DNA from: Variovorax sp. 770b2
GTDB lineage: Bacteria; Pseudomonadota; Gammaproteobacteria; Burkholderiales; Burkholderiaceae_C
NCBI RefSeq assembly: GCF_900115685.1
Contig: NZ_FOXJ01000001.1
Location: 2,823,796 to 2,887,795, forward strand
Reading direction: 5' to 3'
DNA length: 64,000 nucleotides
Numbering within the stretch: position 1 is the stretch's first letter; each line of letters opens with the position of its first letter. The translations under genes and the position numbers were made by a program. The notes below the pieces were generated by a model. It saw only the letters and a program-made list of their open reading frames with translations. It did no database searches and had not been told where the DNA came from. Positions 1 through 8,536 of this stretch are shown here, piece after piece.

Positions 1-654
1 CGCGGCCAGCACGGGGTCGCCCGCCTTGCCGCTGATGTCGTAGCCCTTGTTCTTGGCTTCGTCGAAGCCGGCGATCAGCGAGCCGCTCGCGGGCCAGATC
101 CAGCCGAGATCTTCGTCGCCCGAGCTCCCGCTGCCGGGACTTGCGGGAGACGCCGTGACGGGCGCCGCCGGCTTGACCGGTGCGCTCGCACCGCTCGCCG
201 GAACCGGCGCCACCACCGAAGGCGGCGTCACCGGCTTGGCGACTGCGCCTTCCGAACCCGAAGCTGCGGGAGCGATTGCAACGGCCGTGCCCGAACCCGA
301 TGGCGGGATCACGCGCAGCACCTGGCCCACTTCGATCAGGTCGGGGTTGTCCAGGTTGTTCCAGCGGGCGATGTCCTGCCAGCGCTGTCCGGTCTCGCTG
401 CCGATGCGGCGGATGGTGTCGCCGGGGCGCACCGCGTAGTAGCCCGGCTTGCCGTAGTTCTCGATGCCCGCAAGCGGCTTGCCGTTGGCATCGACGGTGA
501 TGGGAGAACCACCTGGCGTGGCACCAGGCGCCCGCGTCATGGTGCCGCGGTCCTCGACGGGCGCCGGCCCGCGCGGTGCGGAGCAGCCCGCGATCACGAG
601 CACAACGGCCAACGTGATGCCCGCGAACAAACTCCGATTGCCAAAACCCTGCAT
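1..654 (-). CDS. nlpD: NlpD-like murein hydrolase activator lipoprotein (partial, C-terminus off the left edge)
   Basis: The 218 visible residues begin with a lipoprotein signal ending in LVIAGC, so Cys24 would be lipidated. A LysM peptidoglycan-binding domain follows at about residues 72-115 (YYAVRPGDTIRR to GQVLRV), then a Pro/Ala/Ser-rich linker. The start of an M23/LytM-type domain (GWIWPASGSLIAGFD) runs out of the window. NlpD proteins activate amidases at the septum rather than cutting peptidoglycan themselves. The gene lies 11 bp downstream of pcm and ends the surE-pcm-nlpD order known in proteobacteria, where rpoS usually follows; rpoS would lie outside the window. Confidence 0.88.
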   Translation of the reverse strand, partial: MQGFGNRSLFAGITLAVVLVIAGCSAPRGPAPVEDRGTMTRAPGATPGGSPITVDANGKPLAGIENYGKPGYYAVRPGDTIRRIGSETGQRWQDIARWNNLDNPDLIEVGQVLRVIPPSGSGTAVAIAPAASGSEGAVAKPVTPPSVVAPVPASGASAPVKPAAPVTASPASPGSGSSGDEDLGWIWPASGSLIAGFDEAKNKGYDISGKAGDPVLAA

Positions 655-665
655 TTGTTATTCCT

Positions 666-1439
666 TCAAGCGATGCCCGATTTTAGGGGGACAAAGTGAA
701 CCGCCTCAAGAATGAGGCGCTCCAGTCCACGGGCGGTCTTGTCGATGACGACGAGGGCCTGTCCGCCCCTGGCCGAATGGGTCGGCGCGACGATGCGTCC
801 GCCGACCGCGAGTTGTTCGATCCAGGCCTCTGGAACGGCTTCGCCGCCGGCGGCCGCGATGATGCCTGCGTAGGGCGCGCCCTTGGCATAGCCGACCATT
901 CCGTCGCCCAGCATCAAGTGCACCGTGGCCAGCCGGAAGTGCCGCAGATTGGCCCGCGCACGCTCGTGCAGGCCGCGCAGGCGCTCGATGCTGTAGACCT
1001 CGGTCGCCACGTGGTTCAGCACTGCGGCCTGGTAGCCGCAGCCGGTGCCGATCTCCAGCACGCGGCCCAGGCGCTCCTGCGGCTTGCCGGCCAATGCGGG
1101 CGCTGCGAGCAGCAGTTCGATCATGCGGGCCACGACGCTGGGCTTGGAGATGGTCTGCCCGAGGCCGATCGGCAGGCTCGTGTCTTCGTACGCCTGGTTG
1201 ACCAGCGCACTGTCGACGAAACGATGCCGCTCGACGGCCCCCATCGCACGCAGCACGCGCGGATCGGAGACGCCCTGCGCCGCGAGCTTTTGCACCATGC
1301 GGTTGCGCACGGCATCGGAAGCCATCGAGGGCGTGGACGGAACCATGGGCTTGGCCGGCACGGCGGGCAAGCGCCCGCGCGTGGCGGCCGAAGCGGTGGG
1401 TGTCAGTCGAACCGGAAAACTGGGCCGTTGCGTGGCCAT
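666..1439 (-). CDS. pcm: Protein-L-isoaspartate O-methyltransferase
   Basis: This 257-residue cytosolic SAM-dependent methyltransferase would start repair of isoaspartyl residues in ageing proteins. The SAM-binding motif I (VLEIGTGCGYQAAV) is at about residues 127-140, and the family motif GLGQTISKP is at 92-100. It carries about 45 extra low-complexity N-terminal residues (TPTASAATRGRLPAVPAKP) compared with the usual ~210-residue enzyme, so a later start such as MASDAVRNRMV (Met39) is possible. The start codon lies one base after the surE stop, which indicates translational coupling. Confidence 0.9.
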   Translation of the reverse strand: MATQRPSFPVRLTPTASAATRGRLPAVPAKPMVPSTPSMASDAVRNRMVQKLAAQGVSDPRVLRAMGAVERHRFVDSALVNQAYEDTSLPIGLGQTISKPSVVARMIELLLAAPALAGKPQERLGRVLEIGTGCGYQAAVLNHVATEVYSIERLRGLHERARANLRHFRLATVHLMLGDGMVGYAKGAPYAGIIAAAGGEAVPEAWIEQLAVGGRIVAPTHSARGGQALVVIDKTARGLERLILEAVHFVPLKSGIA

Positions 1440-1440
1440 G

Positions 1441-2199
1441 TCAATTGCCGAGACGGGCCACCGTCTCGCGCCATTGGCCCAGGTTGGCGTGGTCGGTCAG
1501 GTCGATCTGCAGCGGCGTGAGCGCGATGTGGCCGGCAGCGGTGGCGTGGAAGTCGGTGCCCTCGCCGCTGTCCTTGGCGCCGCCGGCGCCGGCGATCCAG
1601 TACATCGTCTCGCCGCGCGGACTGTCCTGCGTGATCACTTTCTCCGCCGCATGGCGGCGGCCGAGCCGGCAGACCTTCACCGGCTTCAGCTCGTCGAAGG
1701 GGCGGTTCGGCACGTTCACATTGAGCAGGAAGGCGGGGCCGCCGAACATCTTCTCGCGCTCGATCTGCTGCACCAGTCGCCGTGCCACCTGCGCGGCCGC
1801 ATCCACGTGGGCCCAGCCCTTTTCGATCTGCGAGAAAGCAATGGCCGGGATGCCGAAGAGGTAAGCCTCCATGGCCGCGCCGACGGTGCCTGAATAGATG
1901 GTGTCGTCGCCCATGTTGGCGCCGTTGTTGATGCCCGAGACCACAAGGTCGGGCCGGTAGTCCAGCAGGCCCTTGAGCGCGATGTGCACGCAATCGGCCG
2001 GCGTGCCCGTCACATAGCGGAAACCGTTGTGCGCCTTGTGCACGTAGAGCGGGGCGGCCAGGGTCAGTGCGTTCGACTTGGCGCTGTTGTTGTGTTCGGG
2101 TGCGACCACCTCGACTTCGGCAATGTCCTTGAGCGCGTCGTGCAGTGCGACGATGCCCGGCGCCTGGAAGCCATCGTCATTGGAAATAAGTATCTTCAT
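1441..2199 (-). CDS. surE: 5'/3'-nucleotidase SurE
   Basis: The 252-residue protein opens with MKILISNDDG, whose Asp8-Asp9 pair is the metal-binding signature of SurE. It also contains the conserved segments NNSAKSNALTL and SGINNGANMGDD. SurE proteins are divalent-metal nucleoside monophosphate phosphatases linked to stationary-phase survival. I chose the ATG at 2199 because family homology begins there; an upstream in-frame start would add a tail unlike the family. It is the first gene of the surE-pcm-nlpD unit, and the 127-bp gap to the divergent reductase gene should hold both promoters. Confidence 0.93.
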   Translation of the reverse strand: MKILISNDDGFQAPGIVALHDALKDIAEVEVVAPEHNNSAKSNALTLAAPLYVHKAHNGFRYVTGTPADCVHIALKGLLDYRPDLVVSGINNGANMGDDTIYSGTVGAAMEAYLFGIPAIAFSQIEKGWAHVDAAAQVARRLVQQIEREKMFGGPAFLLNVNVPNRPFDELKPVKVCRLGRRHAAEKVITQDSPRGETMYWIAGAGGAKDSGEGTDFHATAAGHIALTPLQIDLTDHANLGQWRETVARLGN

Positions 2200-2326
2200 G
2201 GTGCTTTTCGATGCACCGGATTGTAGGCGTCGGGTGCGTCGCAGCAGGGACAAGGGCGCCCCGCCGCGACACCTATCATGCCCGCAGTCATTGCCTCAAC
2301 ATTACCCATCCGAAGGAGACCCGAGC

Positions 2327-3313
2327 ATGCACGCATGGCTTTGCGAAAACCCCGTTGGCGTCGACGCACTCACCTGGAAAGAACTGCCGACACCCACGCC
2401 GGGCCCGGGGCAGGTGCTGATCGAGATCAAGGCGGCGAGCCTGAATTTCCCCGACCTGCTGATCGTGCAGAACAAGTACCAGATGAAGCCGCCCCTGCCC
2501 TTCGTTCCCGGCTCGGAATACGCGGGCGTCATCCAGGCCGTCGGCGAAGGCGTGACGCACCTGAAGGTGGGCCAGAACGTGGCGTGCCTCTCGGGCACCG
2601 GTGGCTTCGGAACGCACACGCTGGCCCCCGCGGCGCTGTGCATGCCGCTGCCCGAGGGCTTCGGCCATGTCGACGCGGCCGCGTTCATCATGATCTACGC
2701 CACCTCGTGGCACGCGCTGATGGACCGCGCGCAGCTCAAGGCCGGCGAAACCGTGCTGGTGCTGGGCGCAGCTGGCGGCGTGGGAACCGCAGCCATCCAG
2801 ATTGCAAAAGCCGCCGGAGCGAAGGTGATTGCAGCCGCCTCCACCGACGAGAAATGCGAACTCTGCCGTTCCATTGGCGCCGACGCCACGATCAACTACA
2901 CGACGCACGCATTGCCCAACGGCTTTCGCGATGCCGTGAAGGCCGCAACCGACGGCAAGGGCCCGGATGTCATTTACGACCCCGTGGGTGGCGATTTTGC
3001 AGAGCCCGCTTTTCGTTCCATTGGCTGGCGCGGCCGCTATTTGGTGGTGGGTTTTGCGTCGGGTCCCATTCCATCGCTGCCATTGAATCTGACCCTGTTG
3101 AAAGGCGCTTCGCTCGTGGGTGTGTTCTGGGGCGATTTCGCCAGGCGCGAACCCAAGGCCAATGCGCAGATGATGGCCGAATTGGCGCAGTGGTACGGCC
3201 AGGGAAAGATCAAGCCGGTGATCGACAGCACGATGCCGATGGCCGAATTGAAGGCCGCCTATGCGCACATGGGCTCGCGCGGCGTCAAAGGAAAACTCGT
3301 GATGGTGAACTGA
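2327..3313 (+). CDS. NADPH:quinone oxidoreductase family protein (MDR superfamily)
   Basis: The 328-residue protein has the two-domain layout of zinc-free medium-chain reductases: a GroES-like part (to about residue 125) and a Rossmann part with LGAAGGVG at 146-153. The segment NFPDLLIVQNKYQ at about 40-52 is typical of quinone oxidoreductase homologues, and the catalytic-zinc cysteines of alcohol dehydrogenases are absent. It should reduce quinones or enoyl/enone compounds with NADPH. The ATG at 2327 has a good ribosome site (GAAGGAGA) ten bases upstream. It is monocistronic and followed by a strong terminator; the true substrate is unknown. Confidence 0.88.
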   Translation: MHAWLCENPVGVDALTWKELPTPTPGPGQVLIEIKAASLNFPDLLIVQNKYQMKPPLPFVPGSEYAGVIQAVGEGVTHLKVGQNVACLSGTGGFGTHTLAPAALCMPLPEGFGHVDAAAFIMIYATSWHALMDRAQLKAGETVLVLGAAGGVGTAAIQIAKAAGAKVIAAASTDEKCELCRSIGADATINYTTHALPNGFRDAVKAATDGKGPDVIYDPVGGDFAEPAFRSIGWRGRYLVVGFASGPIPSLPLNLTLLKGASLVGVFWGDFARREPKANAQMMAELAQWYGQGKIKPVIDSTMPMAELKAAYAHMGSRGVKGKLVMVN

Positions 3314-3337
3314 GCGAGGCGCGCTTCGGCGCCCAAT

Positions 3338-3365
3338 AAAAAAGCCCGCATGCGCGGGCTTTTTT
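3338..3365. terminator. Bidirectional Rho-independent terminator
   Basis: The arms GCCCGC and GCGGGC around ATGC are flanked by six As on the left and six Ts on the right, so the hairpin can stop transcription from both sides. It lies between the convergent quinone reductase gene and the hns-like gene. Confidence 0.85.
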
Positions 3366-3394
3366 ATTGATAAAAGTTCGGCGATTCGCAGCGC

Positions 3395-3739
3395 TTACTT
3401 GATCTCGTAATCGGAAAGCGACTTGCCGGCAGCCAATGCTTCGGTGACCCAGCGCGGCTTGCGGCCACGGCCACCCGACCAGGTTTCGCCCGTCGGGCCA
3501 CGGTATTTGGCGGCTGCCTTGGGTGCTGCAGCACCTGCGGCGCGCTTGGCAGCCGGACCGCGGCCGCCCAGTTTCAGGTCGGAAGCGGTCAAACCGAATT
3601 CCGCAATCTTCTTGCGCAACTCCTCGATCACGCCCGAGCGTTCCTGGTTGCGCAGGTCTTCGGCCTGCTTGCGCAATTGCGCAATCTGCTCGTCGTGCTT
3701 CTTGATCTGGGAATTGATATCGGCGAGTGTCGAAGCCAT
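3395..3739 (-). CDS. H-NS family nucleoid-associated protein
   Basis: The 114-residue protein has an N-terminal coiled-coil region (about 5-48, rich in K/Q/E heptads), an Ala/Lys/Gly linker (56-78) and the H-NS C-terminal DNA-binding motif YRGPTGETWSGGRGRKPRW at 79-97. The RGR core inserts in the minor groove of AT-rich DNA in this family. It would silence AT-rich, often horizontally acquired genes. The ribosome site AGGAG is seven bases before the ATG. A candidate promoter is listed separately. It is a single gene between terminator and tRNA-His. Confidence 0.92.
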   Translation of the reverse strand: MASTLADINSQIKKHDEQIAQLRKQAEDLRNQERSGVIEELRKKIAEFGLTASDLKLGGRGPAAKRAAGAAAPKAAAKYRGPTGETWSGGRGRKPRWVTEALAAGKSLSDYEIK

Positions 3740-3770
3740 TGTTGGACTCCTGAAAATTGAAAACGGGTGG

Positions 3771-3798
3771 ATTTTAATTCAATTTGCATTTGCCACAA
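3771..3798 (-). promoter_or_regulatory. Candidate sigma-70 promoter of the hns-like gene
   Basis: Reading leftward, TTGTGG (3793-3798) and TAAAAT (3771-3776) are separated by 16 bp, and the surrounding DNA is clearly more AT-rich than the neighbouring genes. An AT-rich promoter is typical for H-NS autoregulation. The assignment rests on hexamer resemblance only. Confidence 0.4.
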
Positions 3799-4017
3799 GT
3801 GCATCGGCTGCAGAAAAAATGGATGCCCAATGGATCAATGCAACAGCGCGCAACGCAAAACGCATCGCTTTGGCGGTGTATATCGAGGGAGAACAGGGGA
3901 GGAAAGTCAGCGGACAACTGCTTGCAGCGAGCAGTGCGCCGGAAATGACAACGCCGGGTAAACCCGGCGTTGGAATCCCTGAATGCTATTGCGCAATAGC
4001 GGCAGGGAGATATTTTT

Positions 4018-4094
4018 TGGGGTGGCTGATGGGACTCGAACCCACGACGACCAGAATCACAATCTGGGACTCTACCAGCTGAGCTACAGCCACC
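4018..4094 (-). tRNA. tRNA-His (GUG)
   Basis: Read on the minus strand, the sequence folds as a cloverleaf with anticodon loop TTGTGAT between CCAGA and TCTGG, so the anticodon is GTG. The 5' end GGTGGCTG gives the extra G at position -1 opposite C73, diagnostic of tRNA-His, and CCA is encoded. The total is 77 nt, as in E. coli. A TACAAT -10-like box (plus-strand attgta, 4107-4112) followed by a GC-rich stretch lies just upstream. Confidence 0.97.
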
Positions 4095-4169
4095 GCAGAG
4101 CCCGCAATTGTAGCGTCAAAAATCGCCCTTTCGGCTTCAACAGGCTGCGACGTGGTTTGAAATTCACAT

Positions 4170-4802
4170 TCAGCCTGCCGCCAGAGGGCCAGAAGCCCCG
4201 ACGTTCTCCTCTGTCTTGATCGAGCCATCGGATCGCTCGCACGTGCCGATCAGAAGACCGCTGGCCACGGCGTGGTCGCGCAATTCGCCGAATACCTCGT
4301 CGCGACCCGGCTCTTCGGAAAACACGGGAACACTGTCGAGCGCGAACAGCTGGAAGGCGTAGCGATGCACGCCGTGGCCGGGCGGCGGGTCCGGCGGCAG
4401 CCAGGTCGCCTGCAGGCTGGAATTGCGCCCGACGTGCAAGCCGGCGCCCTCCTGGTCGCCGCTGGGAATGGCGGCCTCCACCAACCTGTCGTCTTCGGGC
4501 CCCAGGCCCACCACGATGGCATGCACCAGCGGATTCGGCGTGGGCGAGTCGGCATCTTCGACGATCAGCACCAGCGATGCGACGCCCGAAGGCAGCCCCG
4601 TCCATTGCAAGGGCGGCGAGACACCCTCTCCATCGGCCGTGTAGCGCGGCGGCATCGGTGCATGGTCGGCGAAGGCCACGCTGGTGAGCGCCACCGACGC
4701 CATGCCTTCGCGCAGGCCGAGCGTGTTGAAGACGATGTTGTCCAGGCCGGCGCGCACGCCGTGCAATGCGCGGCCGACGGCTTCGGGTAGTTTTTCAAGC
4801 AT
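4170..4802 (-). CDS. YbhB/YbcL family Raf-kinase-inhibitor-like (PEBP) protein
   Basis: The protein is about 210 residues and carries the phosphatidylethanolamine-binding-protein signature SPPLQWTGLPSGVASLVLIV at about 62-81, followed by EDADSP. It also has the later elements HAIVV and GVHRYAFQLFAL. Bacterial members are small globular proteins of unclear ligand. A 45-residue N-terminal piece (MLEKLPEAVGRALHGVRAGLDN...) precedes the core domain and has no signal peptide. The gene stands alone downstream of tRNA-His on the same strand. Family assignment is good, biological role unknown. Confidence 0.85.
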   Translation of the reverse strand: MLEKLPEAVGRALHGVRAGLDNIVFNTLGLREGMASVALTSVAFADHAPMPPRYTADGEGVSPPLQWTGLPSGVASLVLIVEDADSPTPNPLVHAIVVGLGPEDDRLVEAAIPSGDQEGAGLHVGRNSSLQATWLPPDPPPGHGVHRYAFQLFALDSVPVFSEEPGRDEVFGELRDHAVASGLLIGTCERSDGSIKTEENVGASGPLAAG

Positions 4803-5008
4803 GCATCCGGTATAGCCCCGCATGCCACCCCGCGCTGTAGGACGCCGCAGCGCCCTCGCCGCCGCCGTTGCGGCAAAAATCCTCGTTCGTCCGCACCGAT
4901 GCGAACAGCCGGTGCGACCGCTCACATGGCTCCGCTATCATCGACGCGGCCCGCGCAGACGGGCGCGGCTTTTCGCCACTTCCACTTCACCACCAAAGGA
5001 ATTTCTTC

Positions 5009-5257
5009 ATGAGCATCGTCTGGACTATTCTGATCGGGTTCGTCGTGGGTCTGGTGGCACGCGCCGTCAAGCCGGGAGACGATTCCGCCGGCTTCATCGT
5101 CACCACGCTGATCGGCATTGCAGGTTCGCTGATCGTCACCTACGTCGGCCAGGCCATGGGCTGGTACACCGCGGGCCAGGGCGCCGGTTTCATCGCCTCC
5201 GTGCTGGGCGCGATCGTGCTGCTGATCCTCTACGGCCTGATCAAGCGCAAGAGCTGA
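5009..5257 (+). CDS. GlsB/YeaQ/YmgE family stress-response membrane protein
   Basis: This 82-residue protein is almost entirely hydrophobic, with three Gly-rich transmembrane segments (about 2-20, 28-46 and 56-76) and a short basic tail KRKS. The pattern WTILIGFVVGLVARAVKPG is the family hallmark, once labelled transglycosylase-associated. Members are induced by general stress in several bacteria but have no known enzymatic activity. The start is the ATG preceded by AAAGGA at 4995-5000. Confidence 0.88.
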   Translation: MSIVWTILIGFVVGLVARAVKPGDDSAGFIVTTLIGIAGSLIVTYVGQAMGWYTAGQGAGFIASVLGAIVLLILYGLIKRKS

Positions 5258-5306
5258 TACCCGCGCGGCCTTGCCGAAGCCGCGCAGCGGCCAGGCCGCG
5301 AACCCC

Positions 5307-5639
5307 ATGCCCCGCAAGCCACGCGCCAAGCACCACGTCTATGTGGTCGAACTCGACGATCGCGTGTGGAACAGCAGCCGCTTCAGGCGCGCCAACCCCG
5401 ACTACCAGCTCGGCAAGCCCTTCGTCTATGTGGGCATGACCGGGCTGGACCCCGACATCCGCTTCGACAAGCACAAGGCCGGCATCCAGGCCAACAGCTT
5501 CGTGCAGGCGTTCGGCTTGCGCCTGCTGCCGGCGCTCTACGAGCGCTACAACCCGATGCCCTATGACGATGCGCGCCTGATGGAGGTCGACCTCGGCATC
5601 GCATTGCGCAAGGCCGGCTACGGCGTCTGGCAGGCCTGA
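5307..5639 (+). CDS. Small GIY-YIG-like protein
   Basis: The 110-residue protein contains HVYVVELD (10-17) and FVYVGMTG (39-46), which match the two tyrosine-bearing strands of a GIY-YIG nuclease core. A conserved-looking Arg52 (IRFDKHK) and an acidic Glu93 (LMEVDLG) sit where catalytic Arg and Glu fall in that fold. Nearly the whole protein is this one domain. No partner gene is obvious; it lies 49 bp after the stress membrane protein gene. A TTG at 5271 in frame would add 12 residues, but the ATG at 5307 fits better. Nuclease activity is inferred only from the motifs. Confidence 0.6.
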   Translation: MPRKPRAKHHVYVVELDDRVWNSSRFRRANPDYQLGKPFVYVGMTGLDPDIRFDKHKAGIQANSFVQAFGLRLLPALYERYNPMPYDDARLMEVDLGIALRKAGYGVWQA

Positions 5640-5664
5640 CGCGGCGCAGTGCGAATCAGGAATC

Positions 5665-6339
5665 TCAGGAGTAGGTGACCCAGTCCTCGTACGCCGGACC
5701 GTCCAGATGCGGCAGCGTGTTGTACGTCACCAGCATGTGGCGCTTCGGCGTGAATGCGAACTCCGTCACCGAGGTGTTGCGGATGCGCAGGTTGAGCTCG
5801 ATGGTCGTCTCCGCGCTCGTGCCCAGCACGTGGCCGACCGCCGTGCTGATCGGCCCGCCGCTCGAGACCACCAGCACCTTCGCGCCATGGTGCCTGTCGC
5901 GCACATGGTCGAGCGCCGTCGTCACGCCGGCAAGAAAGTCGACATAGCTCGGCATGCCGACCGGCGCCGTCTTGCCCTGCATCCAGGCGCCCAGGCCTTC
6001 GCGCAACAGACGGAAGTGATGGCGGTACATCTCGGGCGAGTCGGGCTTCTCGAGCTTGCCTTCGTGGATCGTGGCGATGACCGCCTCGCTGTCGTACTCG
6101 TTGAGCCCGGGCCACGGCAGCACGTCGTCGCGTTCCAGTCCCAGGCCCTTGGCAATGCCTTCCCAGGTCTGGCGATGCCGCTTCAAGGTGCCGGTGATGA
6201 CGGCATCGAACTTCATGCCACGCTCGCGCCAGTACTCGCCCAGGCGCACGGACTGCCGGTGCCCGAGTTCGCTCAGGTTGTCATAGTCGGCAGCGCCAAA
6301 ACTGGCTTGCCCGTGGCGCACGAGGTAGAGGGTTCCCAT
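5665..6339 (-). CDS. Histidine phosphatase family protein (phosphoglycerate-mutase-like)
   Basis: The 224-residue protein starts MGTLYLVRHGQASFG, with the phosphatase RHG motif at 8-10 and nucleophile His9. A second conserved region has SSGGPIST before an alpha-helical C-terminus (FTPKRHMLVTYNTLPHLDG). Family members remove phosphate from small metabolites or proteins; the substrate is not predictable here. The start is fixed by the RHG motif lying within ten residues of the N-terminus. It is convergent with the GIY-YIG-like gene. Confidence 0.85.
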   Translation of the reverse strand: MGTLYLVRHGQASFGAADYDNLSELGHRQSVRLGEYWRERGMKFDAVITGTLKRHRQTWEGIAKGLGLERDDVLPWPGLNEYDSEAVIATIHEGKLEKPDSPEMYRHHFRLLREGLGAWMQGKTAPVGMPSYVDFLAGVTTALDHVRDRHHGAKVLVVSSGGPISTAVGHVLGTSAETTIELNLRIRNTSVTEFAFTPKRHMLVTYNTLPHLDGPAYEDWVTYS

Positions 6340-6389
6340 GCGCCGGATTCTGGCAAGAAGCGGGAGCGGCGCTTGTCCCACGGGCGACC

Positions 6390-6418
6390 AAAAAAAGCCC
6401 GGGTCATCGACCCCGGCT
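6390..6418 (-). terminator. Terminator of ppiD
   Basis: On the minus strand the arms AGCCGGGGTC and GACCCGGGCT (one G-G mismatch) enclose GAT and run into seven Ts. It lies 22 bp past the ppiD stop. Confidence 0.75.
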
Positions 6419-6439
6419 GCTGTCCTGCAGGGCGCCTTG

Positions 6440-8356
6440 TCAGCGCGCCGATGCAACAGGCAGCGTGTCCGCCGGCTTCGGCACGAGGATCTCGGCCTTG
6501 AAGCGTTCCTTCAGCAGGTTGTAGTAGGCCGCGGCTTCGGCCGCGGTCACCGACTGGCCGACCTGCGCGCTTTCCTGCTGTGCCTGCTCGGGCGGCGGCG
6601 GCGTGCGCGGGACCACCTTGGTCACGCGAACCACCGCATAGCCCTGCGTGCCCAGGTCCACGCCCACCAGCGAAGGCAGCTTGGCGGCGTCGGCCCGCAG
6701 CGCGGCATCGATCACCGGAACGGGCTGCGACTGCGCATCGATGCGCGAGACCGTGACGGGAGCAGCGAAGGTCGCGCCGTCCGCCTTGGTGGTCCAGGCC
6801 GCGAGCTTGGCTTCGCCTTCGGTCCTGGCCAGCACCGCGGCACGCTCGGTGATGAGTTGTGCGCGGATCTTGTCCTTGACCTCGGCCAGCGGAATCGGAT
6901 GCGCGGGCGTGTACTGCGTCACGCGGCCCGAGGCGAGCTGGCTGGAGCCGACCTCGATCGCCTCGGTGTTCTGCTTGCGCTCGAGCGAGTCGCTGGCGTA
7001 CAGCGCGCTCAGGAAGTTGCGGCTGGCCAGCGGGCCCTTGGCACCCGGCGCGGGGATGCGCGGGACATTGGTCGCGGTCTGGATCGTGAGCTTGAGCTTT
7101 TCCGCGGCCGGCTTGAGGCTGTCGGGTTGCTGGTACACGGCATCGGTGAAGGTCTCGGCGGCCTTCGCGAATTCCTGCGTGGCCTGTGCGGCGCGCACTT
7201 CGTTCTCGATGGTGGCACGCACCTGCTCGAAGGGCGGCACCACGGCCGGCTTGATGTCGGTCAGGAGAATGATGTGATAGCCGAACTCGGTTTCGACGAG
7301 GCCGCTGATCTCGCCCTTCTTGAGCGCGAACATCGCGTCTTCGAACGGCTTGACCATCGCGCCCTTGGTGACGAAGTCGAGGTCTCCGCCCTTCTCGGCC
7401 GAGCCCGGGTCCTGCGAGTTCTTGCGCGCCACGTCGGCGAAGGTGTTCGGCGCCTTCTTCACGTCGGCGAGCAGTTGCTCGGCCTTGGCCTTGGCCTTTT
7501 CGCGATCGCCAGCCGACATGCTGGCCGGCGCGGTGATCAGGATGTGGCTCGCACGGCGCTCTTCCTTCGTGCCGAAGCGCGCAGCGTTCTGTTCGTAGTA
7601 GGTCTTGAGATCGGCCTCGCTCACGGCGATGTTCTTCTTGGCCGCGTCCAGATCGAGCACGAGGTATTCGATGCTGGCCTGCTCGGGCGCCTGGAACTGC
7701 GAGGTGTGGTCCTTGTAATAGGCCTCGATGTCGGCGTCGCTCACGGTCACCTTCGAGGCGAAGTTCTCGGGCGCGAAACGTGCCACCTGGATTTCGCGGC
7801 GGTCATAGAAGGCATTGACCGTGGCCGCCACCAGTGCGGGCGGCGTGAGGGCCGTGCCCGATACGCCGAGCAGCACCTGCTGGGTGGACATGTCGGCGCG
7901 CACCGAGGCTTCGTACTGTTCGGGCGTGCGGCCCGTCACGCGCAGGAAGGTCTCGCGGTCGAACTTGCCGTCGGGCGTGCGGAAGGACGCAAGGCCCGGG
8001 TCCTGCGCAAAGATCCGCGCGAGGCGGTCTTCGGAGACGGTCATGTTCGCCTTGGCGGCGGCTGCAGCCAGCACGCGGTCGCGCACCATGCGCTCCAGCG
8101 TGGCATAGCGCAAGGCGTCCGAGTCGAGCACCGTCGGATCGACGTTCGGCGACTGCTGGCGAATGCGGTCCGTCTCGACACGGTGCTGCGCATCCCACTC
8201 GGGCTTGGTGATGTCGCCGCCTTCGATGTGGGCAACCTTCTCGTCGCGGCCGGAGCCCTGGTAACGCTCCACACCGAAGAGCACGAACGAGGGAATGATC
8301 AGCAAGAACAAGAAAATCATGACGATCTTGTTGTACTTGCGGAAGAAATCAAACAT
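6440..8356 (-). CDS. ppiD: PpiD-like periplasmic peptidylprolyl isomerase/chaperone, membrane-anchored
   Basis: The 638-residue protein has a single N-terminal membrane anchor (about 11-27, IVMIFLFLLIIPSFVLF) and then a SurA_N-like helical domain. A parvulin domain lies at about 267-368 (RRASHILITAP to FGYHIILLTD), followed by a helical C-terminal half. This matches PpiD, which sits at the SecYEG exit and helps newly exported proteins fold. The start MFDFFRKYNKIV is the family N-terminus; an upstream start would add about 22 residues. The order hupB, tRNA-Val, ppiD is common in betaproteobacteria. Confidence 0.9.
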   Translation of the reverse strand: MFDFFRKYNKIVMIFLFLLIIPSFVLFGVERYQGSGRDEKVAHIEGGDITKPEWDAQHRVETDRIRQQSPNVDPTVLDSDALRYATLERMVRDRVLAAAAAKANMTVSEDRLARIFAQDPGLASFRTPDGKFDRETFLRVTGRTPEQYEASVRADMSTQQVLLGVSGTALTPPALVAATVNAFYDRREIQVARFAPENFASKVTVSDADIEAYYKDHTSQFQAPEQASIEYLVLDLDAAKKNIAVSEADLKTYYEQNAARFGTKEERRASHILITAPASMSAGDREKAKAKAEQLLADVKKAPNTFADVARKNSQDPGSAEKGGDLDFVTKGAMVKPFEDAMFALKKGEISGLVETEFGYHIILLTDIKPAVVPPFEQVRATIENEVRAAQATQEFAKAAETFTDAVYQQPDSLKPAAEKLKLTIQTATNVPRIPAPGAKGPLASRNFLSALYASDSLERKQNTEAIEVGSSQLASGRVTQYTPAHPIPLAEVKDKIRAQLITERAAVLARTEGEAKLAAWTTKADGATFAAPVTVSRIDAQSQPVPVIDAALRADAAKLPSLVGVDLGTQGYAVVRVTKVVPRTPPPPEQAQQESAQVGQSVTAAEAAAYYNLLKERFKAEILVPKPADTLPVASAR

Positions 8357-8394
8357 GCTTGAACACTCTTTTTCGACGGATGTCGGACGGCAAT

Positions 8395-8420
8395 AAAAAA
8401 GGCGAACTGGTGTTCGCCTT
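8395..8420 (-). terminator. Terminator after tRNA-Val
   Basis: On the minus strand AAGGCGAAC and GTTCGCCTT form a perfect nine-base stem around ACCA, followed by four further Ts. It separates the hupB-tRNA-Val transcript from ppiD. Confidence 0.8.
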
Positions 8421-8433
8421 TGCATCTGGGTGG

Positions 8434-8509
8434 TGGTGGGTGCTGAGGGGCTCGAACCCCCGACCTACGCCTTGTAAGGGCGCCGCTCTACCAACTGAGC
8501 TAAGCACCC
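8434..8509 (-). tRNA. tRNA-Val (UAC)
   Basis: The minus-strand sequence forms a 76-nt cloverleaf with acceptor GGGTGCT/AGCACCC, discriminator A and encoded CCA. The anticodon loop CTTACAA gives anticodon TAC. It lies 27 bp downstream of hupB with no terminator between, so it is probably co-transcribed with it. Confidence 0.96.
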
Positions 8510-8536
8510 CACCGGAATACTCTCCGAGTCTACGTC

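Noticed and set aside
3338..3365. A mobile-element end or attachment site
   Set aside because: It is a plain bidirectional terminator hairpin with poly-A/T flanks.
4107..4112. tRNA-His promoter
   Set aside because: A TACAAT -10 box is present, but no acceptable -35 at the right spacing, so it is not listed as a separate feature.
6338..8362. A 674-codon plus-strand frame opposite ppiD
   Set aside because: It has the same mirror-frame composition and no family resemblance; ppiD is certain.
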